A stretch of 40,941 nucleotides of DNA from Deltaproteobacteria bacterium (GTDB lineage: Bacteria; Desulfobacterota; Desulfuromonadia; Desulfuromonadales; JAAYDE01), in assembly GCA_016934985.1 (NCBI GenBank), contig JAFGRU010000069.1, forward strand, positions 1 to 40,941, given 5' to 3'. Every line of letters starts with the position of its first letter. The stretch's first letter is position 1. The notes beneath the pieces were generated by a model. The model saw nothing but the letters and a program-made list of their open reading frames with translations, was not told where the DNA came from and searched no databases. The position numbers and the translations under genes were made by a program. Shown here piece after piece: positions 23,952 through 32,901 of the stretch.

Positions 23952-25252
23952 TTTTCTCCGCATCTGTCTGTCGGCGGCATTTTCATGAGCTTGGCTATTT
24001 TCAGCCGTCGCAGAGAGAAACTTATGCTTTTTTCCCGCTGCCCATCCTTAGAGCCCGGCATCGCGGGCCGTCTTTTTACCAGGGGCAGACGAGAAACAAG
24101 ACTACGGAAAATCCTGGATGCCACGTAGCGAATTCTCTGCAAAGCCGGTTTGCTGTCCTGCCAATCCCAAATAGCAAATTGGTGGGTCTTAAAATAAGGG
24201 CGGAGATACTGTCGCAGCGAATATTTTTCATGGGTATAAGCCAGAATGTTATAGCGCAGGTCCCGCAAACCATCGATCCAGTATATTTCTTTCTGAAAAT
24301 CAACAGCTTCGGGCACCTCTCCGAACATGAGGTGGCGATAATGGAGCCACGGGAAATTAATGCCGCAACGAACCGCCAGAGAGGTCGAGAGGTTGTGCCT
24401 GCCGTTGACCTCCATCAGCTTGAAAATCCCGTCGCGGGGATCTTTTTTAAACTCACTGCAGGAGAAACCGTAAAACCCCATGCAGTTGAGCAGCTTTCGG
24501 CCGGGTTCGATAACCTCAGGAATGGAACGACTGACCGCAACCCTCGGCGACCCGAAAAACGGCGGAGCATTGCGCACGTGTGCGGCCGTAAATTCGACGA
24601 GGGGACGCCCCTCGGAGAAATAGGAATTGTAATTGACAACATGGGCATCGTCCCCCGGGATTATCTCTTGAAGCATAACCTCCAGGTTTTGTCGCGATGC
24701 CTGACGATAAACTTCCAGCGCCTCGTCGACAGACTTCACCGGAATCATTTTCTGTCGAAAAACATCGTAAAAAAGATGACTCTGGCAAGGTTTTACCAGG
24801 CAAGGGAATTCGACCCCGGATGCATGAGAGATCACCTCCTCTTCTGACCTGGGGACAAATGTCCAGGGAGCCGGAATCCCGTGAGCCTCGGCAAGCTCAT
24901 AGGTTTGTTTTTTGTCGATAAAGGACCGGGTAACATCCCAATCGGTGCAGGCCACCCGGTAATGGCGTTGGAGAAGATCTTTGTTACGAGACACAGGTAC
25001 CAGGGTTTCATCGTTCACCGGGAGCAGCAGCGCTCCTTCAAATTGCTCCGACCGGTTAAGAAGGCTGTCGATAAACCCGGCCTCGTCTCGTTCGGGATGA
25101 GGAACCTTCGCTTCACAGGTGACATACTTTGAAACATGGGCAATTGCATTCTCGTCATAATGAAACAAGACGACCGGCACCCCCATGGCCCCGAGAGCGC
25201 GTACCACGCCAAGCGCCAAGGTCTGTCCCGAAAGTATGATAACTGGTTTCAT
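23948..25252 (-). CDS. ATP-grasp carboxylate-amine ligase (COG3919-like)
   Basis: A 434-residue ATP-grasp protein. The N-terminal pre-ATP-grasp domain begins IILSGQTLALGVVRALGAMG. The nucleotide-binding part includes FPCLVKPCQSHLF and LEVMLQEIIPGDDA, and the metal-binding end reads KLMEVNGRHNLSTSLA, with the Glu and Asn that hold Mg-ATP. A basic C-terminal region of ~70 residues (KRRPAMPG, SLRRLKIAKL) suggests membrane-surface contact. Such enzymes join a carboxylate to an amine through an acyl phosphate and occur in polysaccharide loci where amino acids decorate sugars. AAGGAG precedes the ATG. It is coupled by ATGA to etfB. Substrates unknown. Confidence 0.85.
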   Translation of the reverse strand: MKPVIILSGQTLALGVVRALGAMGVPVVLFHYDENAIAHVSKYVTCEAKVPHPERDEAGFIDSLLNRSEQFEGALLLPVNDETLVPVSRNKDLLQRHYRVACTDWDVTRSFIDKKQTYELAEAHGIPAPWTFVPRSEEEVISHASGVEFPCLVKPCQSHLFYDVFRQKMIPVKSVDEALEVYRQASRQNLEVMLQEIIPGDDAHVVNYNSYFSEGRPLVEFTAAHVRNAPPFFGSPRVAVSRSIPEVIEPGRKLLNCMGFYGFSCSEFKKDPRDGIFKLMEVNGRHNLSTSLAVRCGINFPWLHYRHLMFGEVPEAVDFQKEIYWIDGLRDLRYNILAYTHEKYSLRQYLRPYFKTHQFAIWDWQDSKPALQRIRYVASRIFRSLVSRLPLVKRRPAMPGSKDGQREKSISFSLRRLKIAKLMKMPPTDRCGEK

Positions 25253-25646
25253 TGTTGGGCTCCTTTTTAGGGAATACCTGAAAGAGAACGTTGAAGACTG
25301 AGTTTATGTCAAAACCAAAGGTGATGCGGAAAGCCGAGGCTTATTGGGATTTCCACCTTTCTGCATCCAAAAAAGTTTCCTTCATCTCCTCGATCCGGTT
25401 TTTTGCCATCTGCCATCAAGTTCACCCGGGCCTGCGTAAAAGAGGGGAATGACGTTTTTAAAATTTGATCGTAATTATTCAGCTTATCGGCACAATAGCC
25501 CGTATCGTCCATTCCAAGGGCCGCGTGAACCCATCCATGGGGCTTAGCTGCCGCCATCCGGGCGGCAGATGCCCTTTCCATGGGCAACACGAGTCCTTGT
25601 GCTGAATAGTTACATTTGATCATCATAAGTACGGTTCGTTTGATGG
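25253..25646. other. 394-base gap between two ATP-grasp genes
   Basis: Only an uncertain 105-codon frame, listed separately, occupies this gap. I see no terminator, so the flanking ligase genes may still be co-transcribed. Confidence 0.35.
25309..25626 (-). CDS. Hypothetical 105-residue protein
   Basis: A minus-strand frame starting 21 bases after the upstream ATP-grasp stop. It has unexceptional codon use and mixed composition (e.g. HGWVHAALGMDDTGYC, KLNNYDQILKTSFPSF). There is no signal peptide, no membrane segment, no recognised motif, and no convincing ribosome-binding site. It could be a genuine small protein, a gene remnant, or a chance frame. Confidence 0.28.
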   Translation of the reverse strand: MMIKCNYSAQGLVLPMERASAARMAAAKPHGWVHAALGMDDTGYCADKLNNYDQILKTSFPSFTQARVNLMADGKKPDRGDEGNFFGCRKVEIPISLGFPHHLWF

Positions 25647-26756
25647 TTAAATCACCTGGCCACTTAGCGGCTCTTCTCTATGCTGAGTCACTGATGACTC
25701 AGGTTGCTCCGGATGGGGGGCCGGTTTCAAAGCTCTTTCGGCGACAACCTCCACCACACGGTCACACTTGGCGGTCATGATCGCTGGTTTCAAAGTCAGC
25801 CATCGCGGGTCAATCGGCTGCCCTTGAGCCCATGCGATAAATGCTGCCGGCAGATCAGCTCCCGCGGCATGAGAAAACGGATAGGTGCCCCCGAAACGCG
25901 GATTCAGGTCGATGACACAATAACGATCACCGTCGACAAAAACATCGCAGTCCAGATTTCCGACATGTCCCAGTTTTTCCCCGATCAGGCGCCCTAGGGC
26001 TTCCAAAGTCGGATTTTCAACACTGGCTGCCAGAACGGCCCCTTCCCCGACCCGCATGGCCAATTTCCGTTTGACAAGAGTCGTAACGTACCGTCCTTGG
26101 AAATCATTGATGACATCAAGGTTGTACTCTTCCCCGGCAAGCTTTTCCTGAATGAGGAGGCAACGCTCCTCGTCCCCTGAACTGACAGCCCTCAGGGATG
26201 AGCGCATGATGCGAATGCGGCCCAGGCGTGAAGCCAACTCAAGTTCTTCAAAGTTTTCCGGATATTCGTTGCCAATCGAGGCTGAACCCCAGCGGGGTTT
26301 GATGGCCACGGGAAATTTAAGGTCTCCGGCTGCCATTGCGGCCTGAGCTTCTGCGAGGGTGGTCCAGGTTTTCGGCGTATCGATTGTAATGCCCGCTAAA
26401 AACCGATTTGTTGAAAGCTTGTCAAAACAGATGTCGACGACTTCCGGCGAAGATACCACCGCCAGCGTCCCCACCTCCGAAAAACGGCCGCGAACCCGGG
26501 CCAATGCCGGTAATTCCAGATCGCTCAGGGAGAAAAGGAGGCGAACACCGAACTCCCGACAGATACCCAACAAGGCCGGGAGATAATCTTCATGGTTAAA
26601 GGGCGGAACCAGAAAAGCCCGATCAGCTTCCTGGAGGGCCGGGGCATAGGGGGAGACATCAGCAGCGAAAATCTCGCCGCGTCCCGCCAGTGCCTTGCGG
26701 AAGTATTCAACCAGATAATTTCTGCGCCCGGCGCAAGTCAGAAGGACATTGCACAT
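25647..26756 (-). CDS. ATP-grasp ligase (CarB/PylC-like)
   Basis: A 369-residue ATP-grasp enzyme starting MCNVLLTCAGRRNYLVEYF, the typical pre-ATP-grasp Rossmann start of CarB-like carboligases. Nucleotide-binding elements are FPVAIKPRWGSASIG and CLLIQEKLAGEEYNLDV. The metal site is YCVIDLNPRFGGTYPFSHAAG. The C-terminal tail is short and proline/glutamine-rich. The start overlaps the end of the PLP decarboxylase gene by 19 bases, with AAGGAG inside that gene, so the two are translationally coupled. Such a pair suggests ligation of an amine made by the decarboxylase, or activation of its substrate. By analogy only, the butirosin pathway also combines an ATP-grasp ligase, a carrier protein and a fold-III decarboxylase. 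Confidence 0.88.
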   Translation of the reverse strand: MCNVLLTCAGRRNYLVEYFRKALAGRGEIFAADVSPYAPALQEADRAFLVPPFNHEDYLPALLGICREFGVRLLFSLSDLELPALARVRGRFSEVGTLAVVSSPEVVDICFDKLSTNRFLAGITIDTPKTWTTLAEAQAAMAAGDLKFPVAIKPRWGSASIGNEYPENFEELELASRLGRIRIMRSSLRAVSSGDEERCLLIQEKLAGEEYNLDVINDFQGRYVTTLVKRKLAMRVGEGAVLAASVENPTLEALGRLIGEKLGHVGNLDCDVFVDGDRYCVIDLNPRFGGTYPFSHAAGADLPAAFIAWAQGQPIDPRWLTLKPAIMTAKCDRVVEVVAERALKPAPHPEQPESSVTQHREEPLSGQVI

Positions 26757-28021
26757 GACAACTCCTTTGGATCACCCATTGAATAACAGTCGAAAAAATG
26801 GCCGAATTCCTGACGGCGACGAATGGCCTCATATCCTTGAGCACCCTTGACCAGTACAGCAGGCGCAGGTTGGATGAAGGGGGGGGTTAAAACCAGTGTA
26901 TAGGCACCGACATTGCCAATCCGGAAAAAATCTCCCCGCCCGAATTCTCCACAGTCGATTTCATGAAGCAGACAGTCCTTTTCCATACAAGTTGCTCCCA
27001 CGACGCTGTAAATTTCCCGGATACCCTCATCGTTTTTTGCGTTTTTCCGAATGATCTCAAAGGGATGGTTGCGGCGGTGCATGGTTGGTTTCACGTTGTA
27101 AAAGCTGCCGTCAACGACTGCCAGCCGTCGCTCGCCTATTTTCTTGACATCAAATACCCGGGTAACGAAACTCATGGTATCGGCAACCAGGGCCATTCCC
27201 GGTTCAATTATCAGGTGAGGGCGGCGTGCCTCAAACCAGGGATGCTTTTTCAGCTCCGCGCAGATAGTATCGGCATAGTCGTCATAGGTCGGGGTATCGA
27301 TCAAACCCATGGCCGGCGCCCGGCGCCCGAAAAAACCACCGCCCATGTCCAGGTAGTCAAGCGTATCAGGAAAATAACGTTCTCCCGTCTCCGCCAACGT
27401 GCGGGCGATGGTGCGAAAAACCCAAAGACTGCGGCTCGTGGATGAAACGTGTGCATGCAGAGAGTGCACGCGGATATTGGGCGACCGGCGCAAAAAGAGC
27501 GCTATCTCATCAAGAGCTTCCGCGGGGAACCCGAAACGGCCGGCAGGCAGGGCTTCCTGAAGGTGCGATTTCCCCTCGTCGTCAATCAAAACCACATTAA
27601 GCCTGAGCCCGACCTTTATTTCCTTGTTGCCATGTTCCCTTGCATAGGCTGTTACACATTCCAGTTCGCGAAAAGTGTCGAGGTTGAGAATCATTCCGGA
27701 AGACAGGGCCAAATGGATATCCTCCTCACTCTTTATTGGCCCGTTGAAAATGATCTCCGCAGGTTGACAACCAATCTTCAAAGCCAGATCCAATTCCAGG
27801 CGCGACACGACCTCGGCGTACCCTCCAAGGCGGCGGACCAGCTGACAGATATAAGGGAGATAGTTGGTCTTATACGAGTAACCGACAATGACTCTGGCAT
27901 AACGCCGGCCAAACGCATCACGGATGTCATTGAAGTTGCGGGTAAATGCCTGCTGGTCAAAAAGATAGAAAGGCGATCCGAACTCCCGGGAAATATCCTT
28001 CAATTCCTCATAACTGCTCAT
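26738..28021 (-). CDS. PLP fold-type III decarboxylase (DAP/ornithine decarboxylase family)
   Basis: A 427-residue alanine-racemase-fold enzyme. The Schiff-base Lys lies in VGYSYKTNYLP near residue 47. The phosphate-binding loop is LDMGGGFFGRR. CMEKDCLLHE carries the catalytic Cys contributed across the dimer. The family motif EPGR reads EPGMALVADT, so the Arg is lost. It resembles the decarboxylases found with exosortase-associated EPS genes and BtrK of butirosin synthesis, which acts on a carrier-bound substrate. I chose ATG 28021, preceded by TAGGAGA, over an upstream frame extension. It is coupled to the ATP-grasp gene downstream. The altered EPGR motif makes a plain diaminopimelate role unlikely. 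Confidence 0.88.
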   Translation of the reverse strand: MSSYEELKDISREFGSPFYLFDQQAFTRNFNDIRDAFGRRYARVIVGYSYKTNYLPYICQLVRRLGGYAEVVSRLELDLALKIGCQPAEIIFNGPIKSEEDIHLALSSGMILNLDTFRELECVTAYAREHGNKEIKVGLRLNVVLIDDEGKSHLQEALPAGRFGFPAEALDEIALFLRRSPNIRVHSLHAHVSSTSRSLWVFRTIARTLAETGERYFPDTLDYLDMGGGFFGRRAPAMGLIDTPTYDDYADTICAELKKHPWFEARRPHLIIEPGMALVADTMSFVTRVFDVKKIGERRLAVVDGSFYNVKPTMHRRNHPFEIIRKNAKNDEGIREIYSVVGATCMEKDCLLHEIDCGEFGRGDFFRIGNVGAYTLVLTPPFIQPAPAVLVKGAQGYEAIRRRQEFGHFFDCYSMGDPKELSCAMSF

Positions 28022-28078
28022 TGACAGGTCTCCTACAAGCCGACAGCCGACAGGCACTGCGCGGCGGATTTACAACCT

Positions 28079-29209
28079 TTAAGTCGGACAATCGATAAAG
28101 CCAAGATTATCGAGAATAACTCGATTGACCTTTCTTACATCATATTTGATCTCGGCCAATTTGCGGCTCTCTCTGCCCATGGCTTCGGCTAAAGCCGGCT
28201 GGACAACAAAACGTTCCATAATGTTGGCCAACCCGGATGCATCTCTGGGCGCGACAAAAAACCCGTTTTTGCCGGGCTGCACGGTTTCTCTGCAACCGGG
28301 GGTATCCGTGGTAATGATAGGCCTGCCCATGGCCATGGCCTCAAGAACGGTGCGGGGAGTCCCTTCACGATAAAATGTTGGCAAAACGAATACGGAACAA
28401 TCCCCGATTGCAGGGCGCACATCCGACAACAGACCCAAATACTCAATGGTCCCCTCACCCACCCAGGTCTGCAATTCTTCAGACGAAACGGCCGAGGGAG
28501 TGTTGTCGATACCTCCAACCAGGCGAAACTTCAGAGCAGGATATTTTTTTTTCAGAATTCTGGCGGCCCGGACGTATTCCCGAATCCCTTTTTCATTTAT
28601 CAGCCGGGCGATAAGGAGAAAAGATGTCTTTTCAGGCAGGGGCTGCAAGGAAAAATGCTCCATATCCACCCCGGAACCATTGATCAATACCAGTTTGCTG
28701 CGCCCGTTGGTGACTCCGGAATCCCTGAAATAGTTCAGGTCGTCAGGGTTCTGGAAAAAAACCACCTTGTTGTTTTTCAAGCCCTGCCGGTACATGAACG
28801 TGAGAAGGCGCCGAACCGAATTGTGCTTCTGGCCTTCCTCCGAAAAGGCATATCCCAATCCGGAGATGAGACTGCATACGGAAGGCACGCCGGCCCATCC
28901 GGCACTCAAAGACCCGTATATGACCGGTTTGACTGTATAACCTAAAACTAGATCAGGCTTGTGGCGACGGAAAAAACGAAACAGGGATAACAGGCAAGCG
29001 ACATCGTGAAACGGATTCATGCCGGTCCGGTTAAGCGGTACCGGATAGAAAGAAACGCCCAGGTTTTTCAGGTTGTTTCGCAACGATTCCGAGCCGCCCG
29101 GAGCACTGGCAATCACCGTGTGCCCGCCACGGACGAGATTTTCCAGGAGTTTCCCCCGAAAATTGATCAGACTGTGGGCAAAACTGCCGAGAATTACAAC
29201 TTTAGCCAT
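28079..29209 (-). CDS. GT4 glycosyltransferase (PglA-like)
   Basis: A 376-residue GT-B enzyme. The N-terminal acceptor domain begins VVILGSFAHSLINFRG with the segment PSVCSLISGLGYAF, characteristic of PglA/WbnH/CapM-like transferases that add a second sugar to undecaprenyl-PP-linked N-acetyl sugars. The donor domain has LLIARLINEKGIREYVRAA and the GT4 EX7E region FYREGTPRTVLEAMAMGRP. It should extend the sugar placed by the phosphoglycosyl transferase. A predicted 453-base spacer lies upstream, so a promoter is likely there. The ribosome-binding site is weak. Confidence 0.9.
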   Translation of the reverse strand: MAKVVILGSFAHSLINFRGKLLENLVRGGHTVIASAPGGSESLRNNLKNLGVSFYPVPLNRTGMNPFHDVACLLSLFRFFRRHKPDLVLGYTVKPVIYGSLSAGWAGVPSVCSLISGLGYAFSEEGQKHNSVRRLLTFMYRQGLKNNKVVFFQNPDDLNYFRDSGVTNGRSKLVLINGSGVDMEHFSLQPLPEKTSFLLIARLINEKGIREYVRAARILKKKYPALKFRLVGGIDNTPSAVSSEELQTWVGEGTIEYLGLLSDVRPAIGDCSVFVLPTFYREGTPRTVLEAMAMGRPIITTDTPGCRETVQPGKNGFFVAPRDASGLANIMERFVVQPALAEAMGRESRKLAEIKYDVRKVNRVILDNLGFIDCPT

Positions 29210-29662
29210 AAAGAAATTGCTTCAAGCTTCCACAGAAAGTTAAAAAATCAGCCCTGATATATTTCCAGGGGCATCTTCCGCAGTGCAACGGGGATAAAAC
29301 ATCCGGGCTGTCAACAGCGGCTCCTTTTTGGGATTACATACTTAAATGCTAAAGGGCGACTCTCTTAATTCAATTAACCGAAAGCATTTATTTTTCACAA
29401 ACTTTATATGCCCTGTCTTACAACTAAAGTTTTAATATTAAAGTTGTGACGCTAAATCCAACAATGGCTGGGATAAAGGCCCTATTACGCAAAGGCATAA
29501 AACCAATAGAGATCAGGGCATCGTCGAAAAAAACGAGGGCATAAAAGGCAATTTAAAAACTGCGAAGAATCAGCAGCAAAATGGGGAAGGGAAAAGAATT
29601 TCTTTTAAGTTTGGGGAGGGAACGTTGGGGAATAGCGTTTAAAGATACAGTATTTCCCGTTG
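29210..29662. other. 453-base AT-rich spacer without a gene
   Basis: No protein-like frame is present. The palindrome TTAATATTAA lies within a looser AACT...AGTT dyad near 29421-29445. It probably holds the promoter of the downstream unit starting with the PglA-like gene, but I could not identify clear boxes or a terminator for the AsnB-like gene. Confidence 0.4.
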
Positions 29663-31654
29663 TTATATGACCTGGACGGGAAGATGTTCCAACCATGCCT
29701 GGAACATCAGCAGCCCCCACAATCGGTAGCTCCAATTGTGCTGGCCCGCAAGATGCTCATGCCATATCTTTCGGACCGGCTCGGGCCTGAAAAAGCCTTC
29801 GCGCCGCAGGCGGTTTTCGTCCAGAAGCACTTCCGCCCAGTCCTGCAGGGGCCCCCGCAACCAGGCTTCAACCGGTATGGCGAACCCTCTCTTGGGTCTC
29901 TCCATTATTTCGCGTGGGACGTAAGAATCAAGCACCTGACGCAGCAGCCACTTGCCTTTCCCGTTACGCAATTTCATGGATACCGGAATACGCCAGGCAA
30001 ACTCGACAATGCCATGGTCGAGAAGAGGAATACGGGTTTCCAGACTGACCCCCATGGCGGCCCGGTCCACTTTGACCAGGATATCTTCCGGCAGATAGCC
30101 GGTCTGGTCCAGAAACATCATTTTTTCAAACATTGTCGGCAGAGCGGGCCAAACTTCAGGATTAGTCATCAGGATGCCGGGCTCGCAGGCATTAAGAACT
30201 ACCGACGCCGGCTCCTTCCAGCAGGATGTTAGGGAGAGATACAAACTTTCGGGTGAGTCCGCGCTCCACAAGGAGAAGAATTTATGCAACTTGTCGTGCA
30301 TCTGTCCTTTTCGGCCGTAACGATTGGCCTGGGGAGCCAGCCAGCCGAAACCACGGTCAAGCCATGAGGAAGGAAGCGACATAACCGCTCCGCCGATTGC
30401 CGTGCGCAGCGATGACGGCATCCAGCCGCATTTCCGCCAAATGTTTTCGGTAAGAAGGTAACGGTTATATCCCCCGAACAACTCGTCGCCGGCGTCCCCC
30501 GACAAGCTCACAGTCACATGTTGCCGAGTCATTTCAGCAACAAGGAAGGTGGGAATCTGCGAGGCATCCGCAAAGGGCTCGTCATAAAGGGCCGGTAATC
30601 TGGGTATAACCGCCAGAGCGTCCTCTGGGGTGGCCGTCATTTCAGTATGCTGGGTGCCCAGGTGCAACGCCACCGCCCGGGCATGCTCGGCTTCGTTGTA
30701 ATCGCTCTCCTGAAAACCGATGGTGAAAGTCCGGACCGGCCGACTGCTCTGTGCCTGCATCAAAGCAACAATCGTCGAAGAGTCGATACCACCGGAAAGG
30801 AAAGCCCCAAGGGGCACATCGGCTACCATCTGGCGGCGGACAGCCTCTCTCAGAAGACGGTCCAGCTCGCTCACCGCATCCTGCTCATCTCCTTTAAATG
30901 GATTAGCGCTTCCCTGCGCGGCGACATCCCGTAACGACCAGTAAGTCACTGGCGCCAGAGGCTCGGAGGAATCAACCGGGGGAGACGTGTCCCCAACCTT
31001 GATACTTAATATGGTTCCGGGCAGAACTTTGAAGATTCTTTTGAAAATGCTGAAAGGAGCAGGGATGTAATTGTAGCGAAGAAAAAGAGTCAGCGCATTG
31101 CGGTCGATTTCCACCCGCCAGCGCTCATGGGCCATCAGGGCTTTAAGTTCCGATCCGAACAGAAATGCCTTTTCAGTCCAGCCGTAGTAGAGCGGTTTTT
31201 CGCCGATTCTGTCCCTGGCCAGAAAAAGCCTTTGTTCCCGAATATCCCAGAGAGCGAAGGCGAACATGCCGACCAGAGCTTTAACGGCCTTCTCGATACC
31301 CCAGTGACTTACCGCTGCCAGCATCACCTCGGTGTCAGAATGTCCACGCCAGGATGGAGCACCGCCTTCTTTTTCAAGAGTTAGGCGAAGAGCCTGGAAG
31401 TTATAAATCTCTCCGTTAAAAACAATGACATAACGACCACAGGGGGAAGCCATAGGCTGAGCCCCCTGGTGGGAAAGATCGATGATCGACAGGCGCCGGT
31501 GCCCCAGGGCCACGCCCAGGCGGTCGTCAATCCAACTACCGGAAGCGTCCGGCCCACGATGGCTGAGACGCTCACACATGCGTGTCAGTGTCGAGCGTAT
31601 TTCAGCCTCTGAACGCCCTGGAGAATAGTCGATAAATCCCGTAATACCGCACAT
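29663..31654 (-). CDS. asnB: Asparagine synthase (glutamine-hydrolysing)-type amidotransferase
   Basis: A 663-residue two-domain protein. The class II glutaminase domain starts MCGITGFIDYS with catalytic Cys2 and has RLSHRGPDASG and FNGEIYNFQAL. The synthetase domain has the PP-loop SGGIDSSTIVALM and LSGDAGDELFGGYNRY. Length and context (between GT4 genes) match the amidotransferases of EPS loci, including exosortase-associated forms, which are thought to amidate a uronic acid or an amino-acid substituent rather than make free asparagine. Three bases separate it from the upstream GT gene. Whether it retains ordinary asparagine synthetase activity cannot be told. Confidence 0.92.
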   Translation of the reverse strand: MCGITGFIDYSPGRSEAEIRSTLTRMCERLSHRGPDASGSWIDDRLGVALGHRRLSIIDLSHQGAQPMASPCGRYVIVFNGEIYNFQALRLTLEKEGGAPSWRGHSDTEVMLAAVSHWGIEKAVKALVGMFAFALWDIREQRLFLARDRIGEKPLYYGWTEKAFLFGSELKALMAHERWRVEIDRNALTLFLRYNYIPAPFSIFKRIFKVLPGTILSIKVGDTSPPVDSSEPLAPVTYWSLRDVAAQGSANPFKGDEQDAVSELDRLLREAVRRQMVADVPLGAFLSGGIDSSTIVALMQAQSSRPVRTFTIGFQESDYNEAEHARAVALHLGTQHTEMTATPEDALAVIPRLPALYDEPFADASQIPTFLVAEMTRQHVTVSLSGDAGDELFGGYNRYLLTENIWRKCGWMPSSLRTAIGGAVMSLPSSWLDRGFGWLAPQANRYGRKGQMHDKLHKFFSLWSADSPESLYLSLTSCWKEPASVVLNACEPGILMTNPEVWPALPTMFEKMMFLDQTGYLPEDILVKVDRAAMGVSLETRIPLLDHGIVEFAWRIPVSMKLRNGKGKWLLRQVLDSYVPREIMERPKRGFAIPVEAWLRGPLQDWAEVLLDENRLRREGFFRPEPVRKIWHEHLAGQHNWSYRLWGLLMFQAWLEHLPVQVI

Positions 31655-31657
31655 TTA

Positions 31658-32842
31658 TTAAGGGCCTTGTGAGTGGAGCTGCCTCAAGGAAGAAAGCCCC
31701 AGTACGAAAAGGAAAAGATCCTCATATTTTTGAGCGACGGCCGCCAGAGAAAAGTGATCCTGAATCCTTTTGCGGGCTGCAATGCCCAGATTTGTCCGAT
31801 CCTCAGGGATCAGCGCCAGAATCGTCCGCCATGCCTCGGCCAAAGCAACGCTGTCCCCGGCCGGCACAACTTTTCCCGTATCGCCAATGATCAGGGCCGA
31901 ATCCCCCACGTCGGTCGCCACACAGGGAATTTCACATGCCATTGCCTCGCCAAGGACATTGGGAAAACCTTCCCCACAAGAAGAAGACGAGGTTGCAACA
32001 TCTAAAGCACAGTTCAAATCCATTATGTCAGCACGGTGGCCCAGCAAATGAAAAGAACTTTGGAGACCGAATTCTTTAATCCATCCACATAATTCCGCGT
32101 TTTCCCAACTGATACCCTCTCCGCAGAGAACAAAATGAGAATCGGGCTCGCATCGTTTGAGAAGGGCAGCGGCACAAACAAAATTTTTGTGATCTTTTTG
32201 CGGGTTGAACCTTGCGACCAGCCCGACAGCGACCGCATCCGTGGGAAGTCCAAGTTGGCGCCTGATCCTTTCCCGAGAGCCAGGATTAGGCTTGAAACTA
32301 GACAGATCGAAACCATTAGGAATTACAACCATTTTGGACGCATCATAGCCATTTTCCACATGGACAATCCTGGGTACTTCACCACAGCAGATGATCTTAG
32401 CCGGCAACTTTTTTGACAGAAGAGCACAACACCTGGCGGTCAAAAGGGTCGTGTTTTTGTTGACCAATGACTCCAGGTTACTGTGCCTGATATTCCAGAC
32501 AACCGGGATGTTTCCAGCCAATTTTGCCGCCAGACCGCCGATGAGGTCGGCATGATACATCCAGGTACTGACCAGGTGCGGCCGCTTTTTCCGAAACCAT
32601 TTTGCAAGCCTGAAAATTTTTCTCGGGTCTGGAACCCCCGGGCGCATCCCGAGGCTATGAACGGGGACTCCGATGTCGTTGAAACCTTTGGTTAAAGGCT
32701 CGGACGCTTCCACCAGTTGGGTGAGAGAAATGACTTCCGGCTCAAAAGTGTTGCGATCAATCCGGGTCAGAAGTTTGAGAAGCATCCTCTCCGCCCCCCC
32801 TCCGCCAAGGCCGGTTATGACAAATTGAATTTTCAATGTCAT
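31658..32842 (-). CDS. GT4 glycosyltransferase
   Basis: A 394-residue GT-B protein beginning MTLKIQFVITGLGGGGAERM, a glycine-rich acceptor-domain loop typical of GT4. The donor domain has VGLVARFNPQKDHKNFV and CGEGFPNVLGEAMACEIPCV (EX7E). I prefer ATG 32842, where the family start begins and GGGGGG lies upstream; frames reaching 32905 and overlapping the previous stop would add 21 poorly conserved residues. Linkage and sugar are unknown. Confidence 0.88.
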   Translation of the reverse strand: MTLKIQFVITGLGGGGAERMLLKLLTRIDRNTFEPEVISLTQLVEASEPLTKGFNDIGVPVHSLGMRPGVPDPRKIFRLAKWFRKKRPHLVSTWMYHADLIGGLAAKLAGNIPVVWNIRHSNLESLVNKNTTLLTARCCALLSKKLPAKIICCGEVPRIVHVENGYDASKMVVIPNGFDLSSFKPNPGSRERIRRQLGLPTDAVAVGLVARFNPQKDHKNFVCAAALLKRCEPDSHFVLCGEGISWENAELCGWIKEFGLQSSFHLLGHRADIMDLNCALDVATSSSSCGEGFPNVLGEAMACEIPCVATDVGDSALIIGDTGKVVPAGDSVALAEAWRTILALIPEDRTNLGIAARKRIQDHFSLAAVAQKYEDLFLFVLGLSSLRQLHSQGP

Positions 32843-32901
32843 TTTATAATCCCCCCAGCCTGCCACAGACCCTTCGGTTCCCACATGGCGGCAAAGAATC
32901 A

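Noticed and set aside
29421..29445. AT palindrome TTAATATTAA as an operator.
   Set aside because: It is short and AT-only in an AT-rich spacer; it is easily explained by composition.
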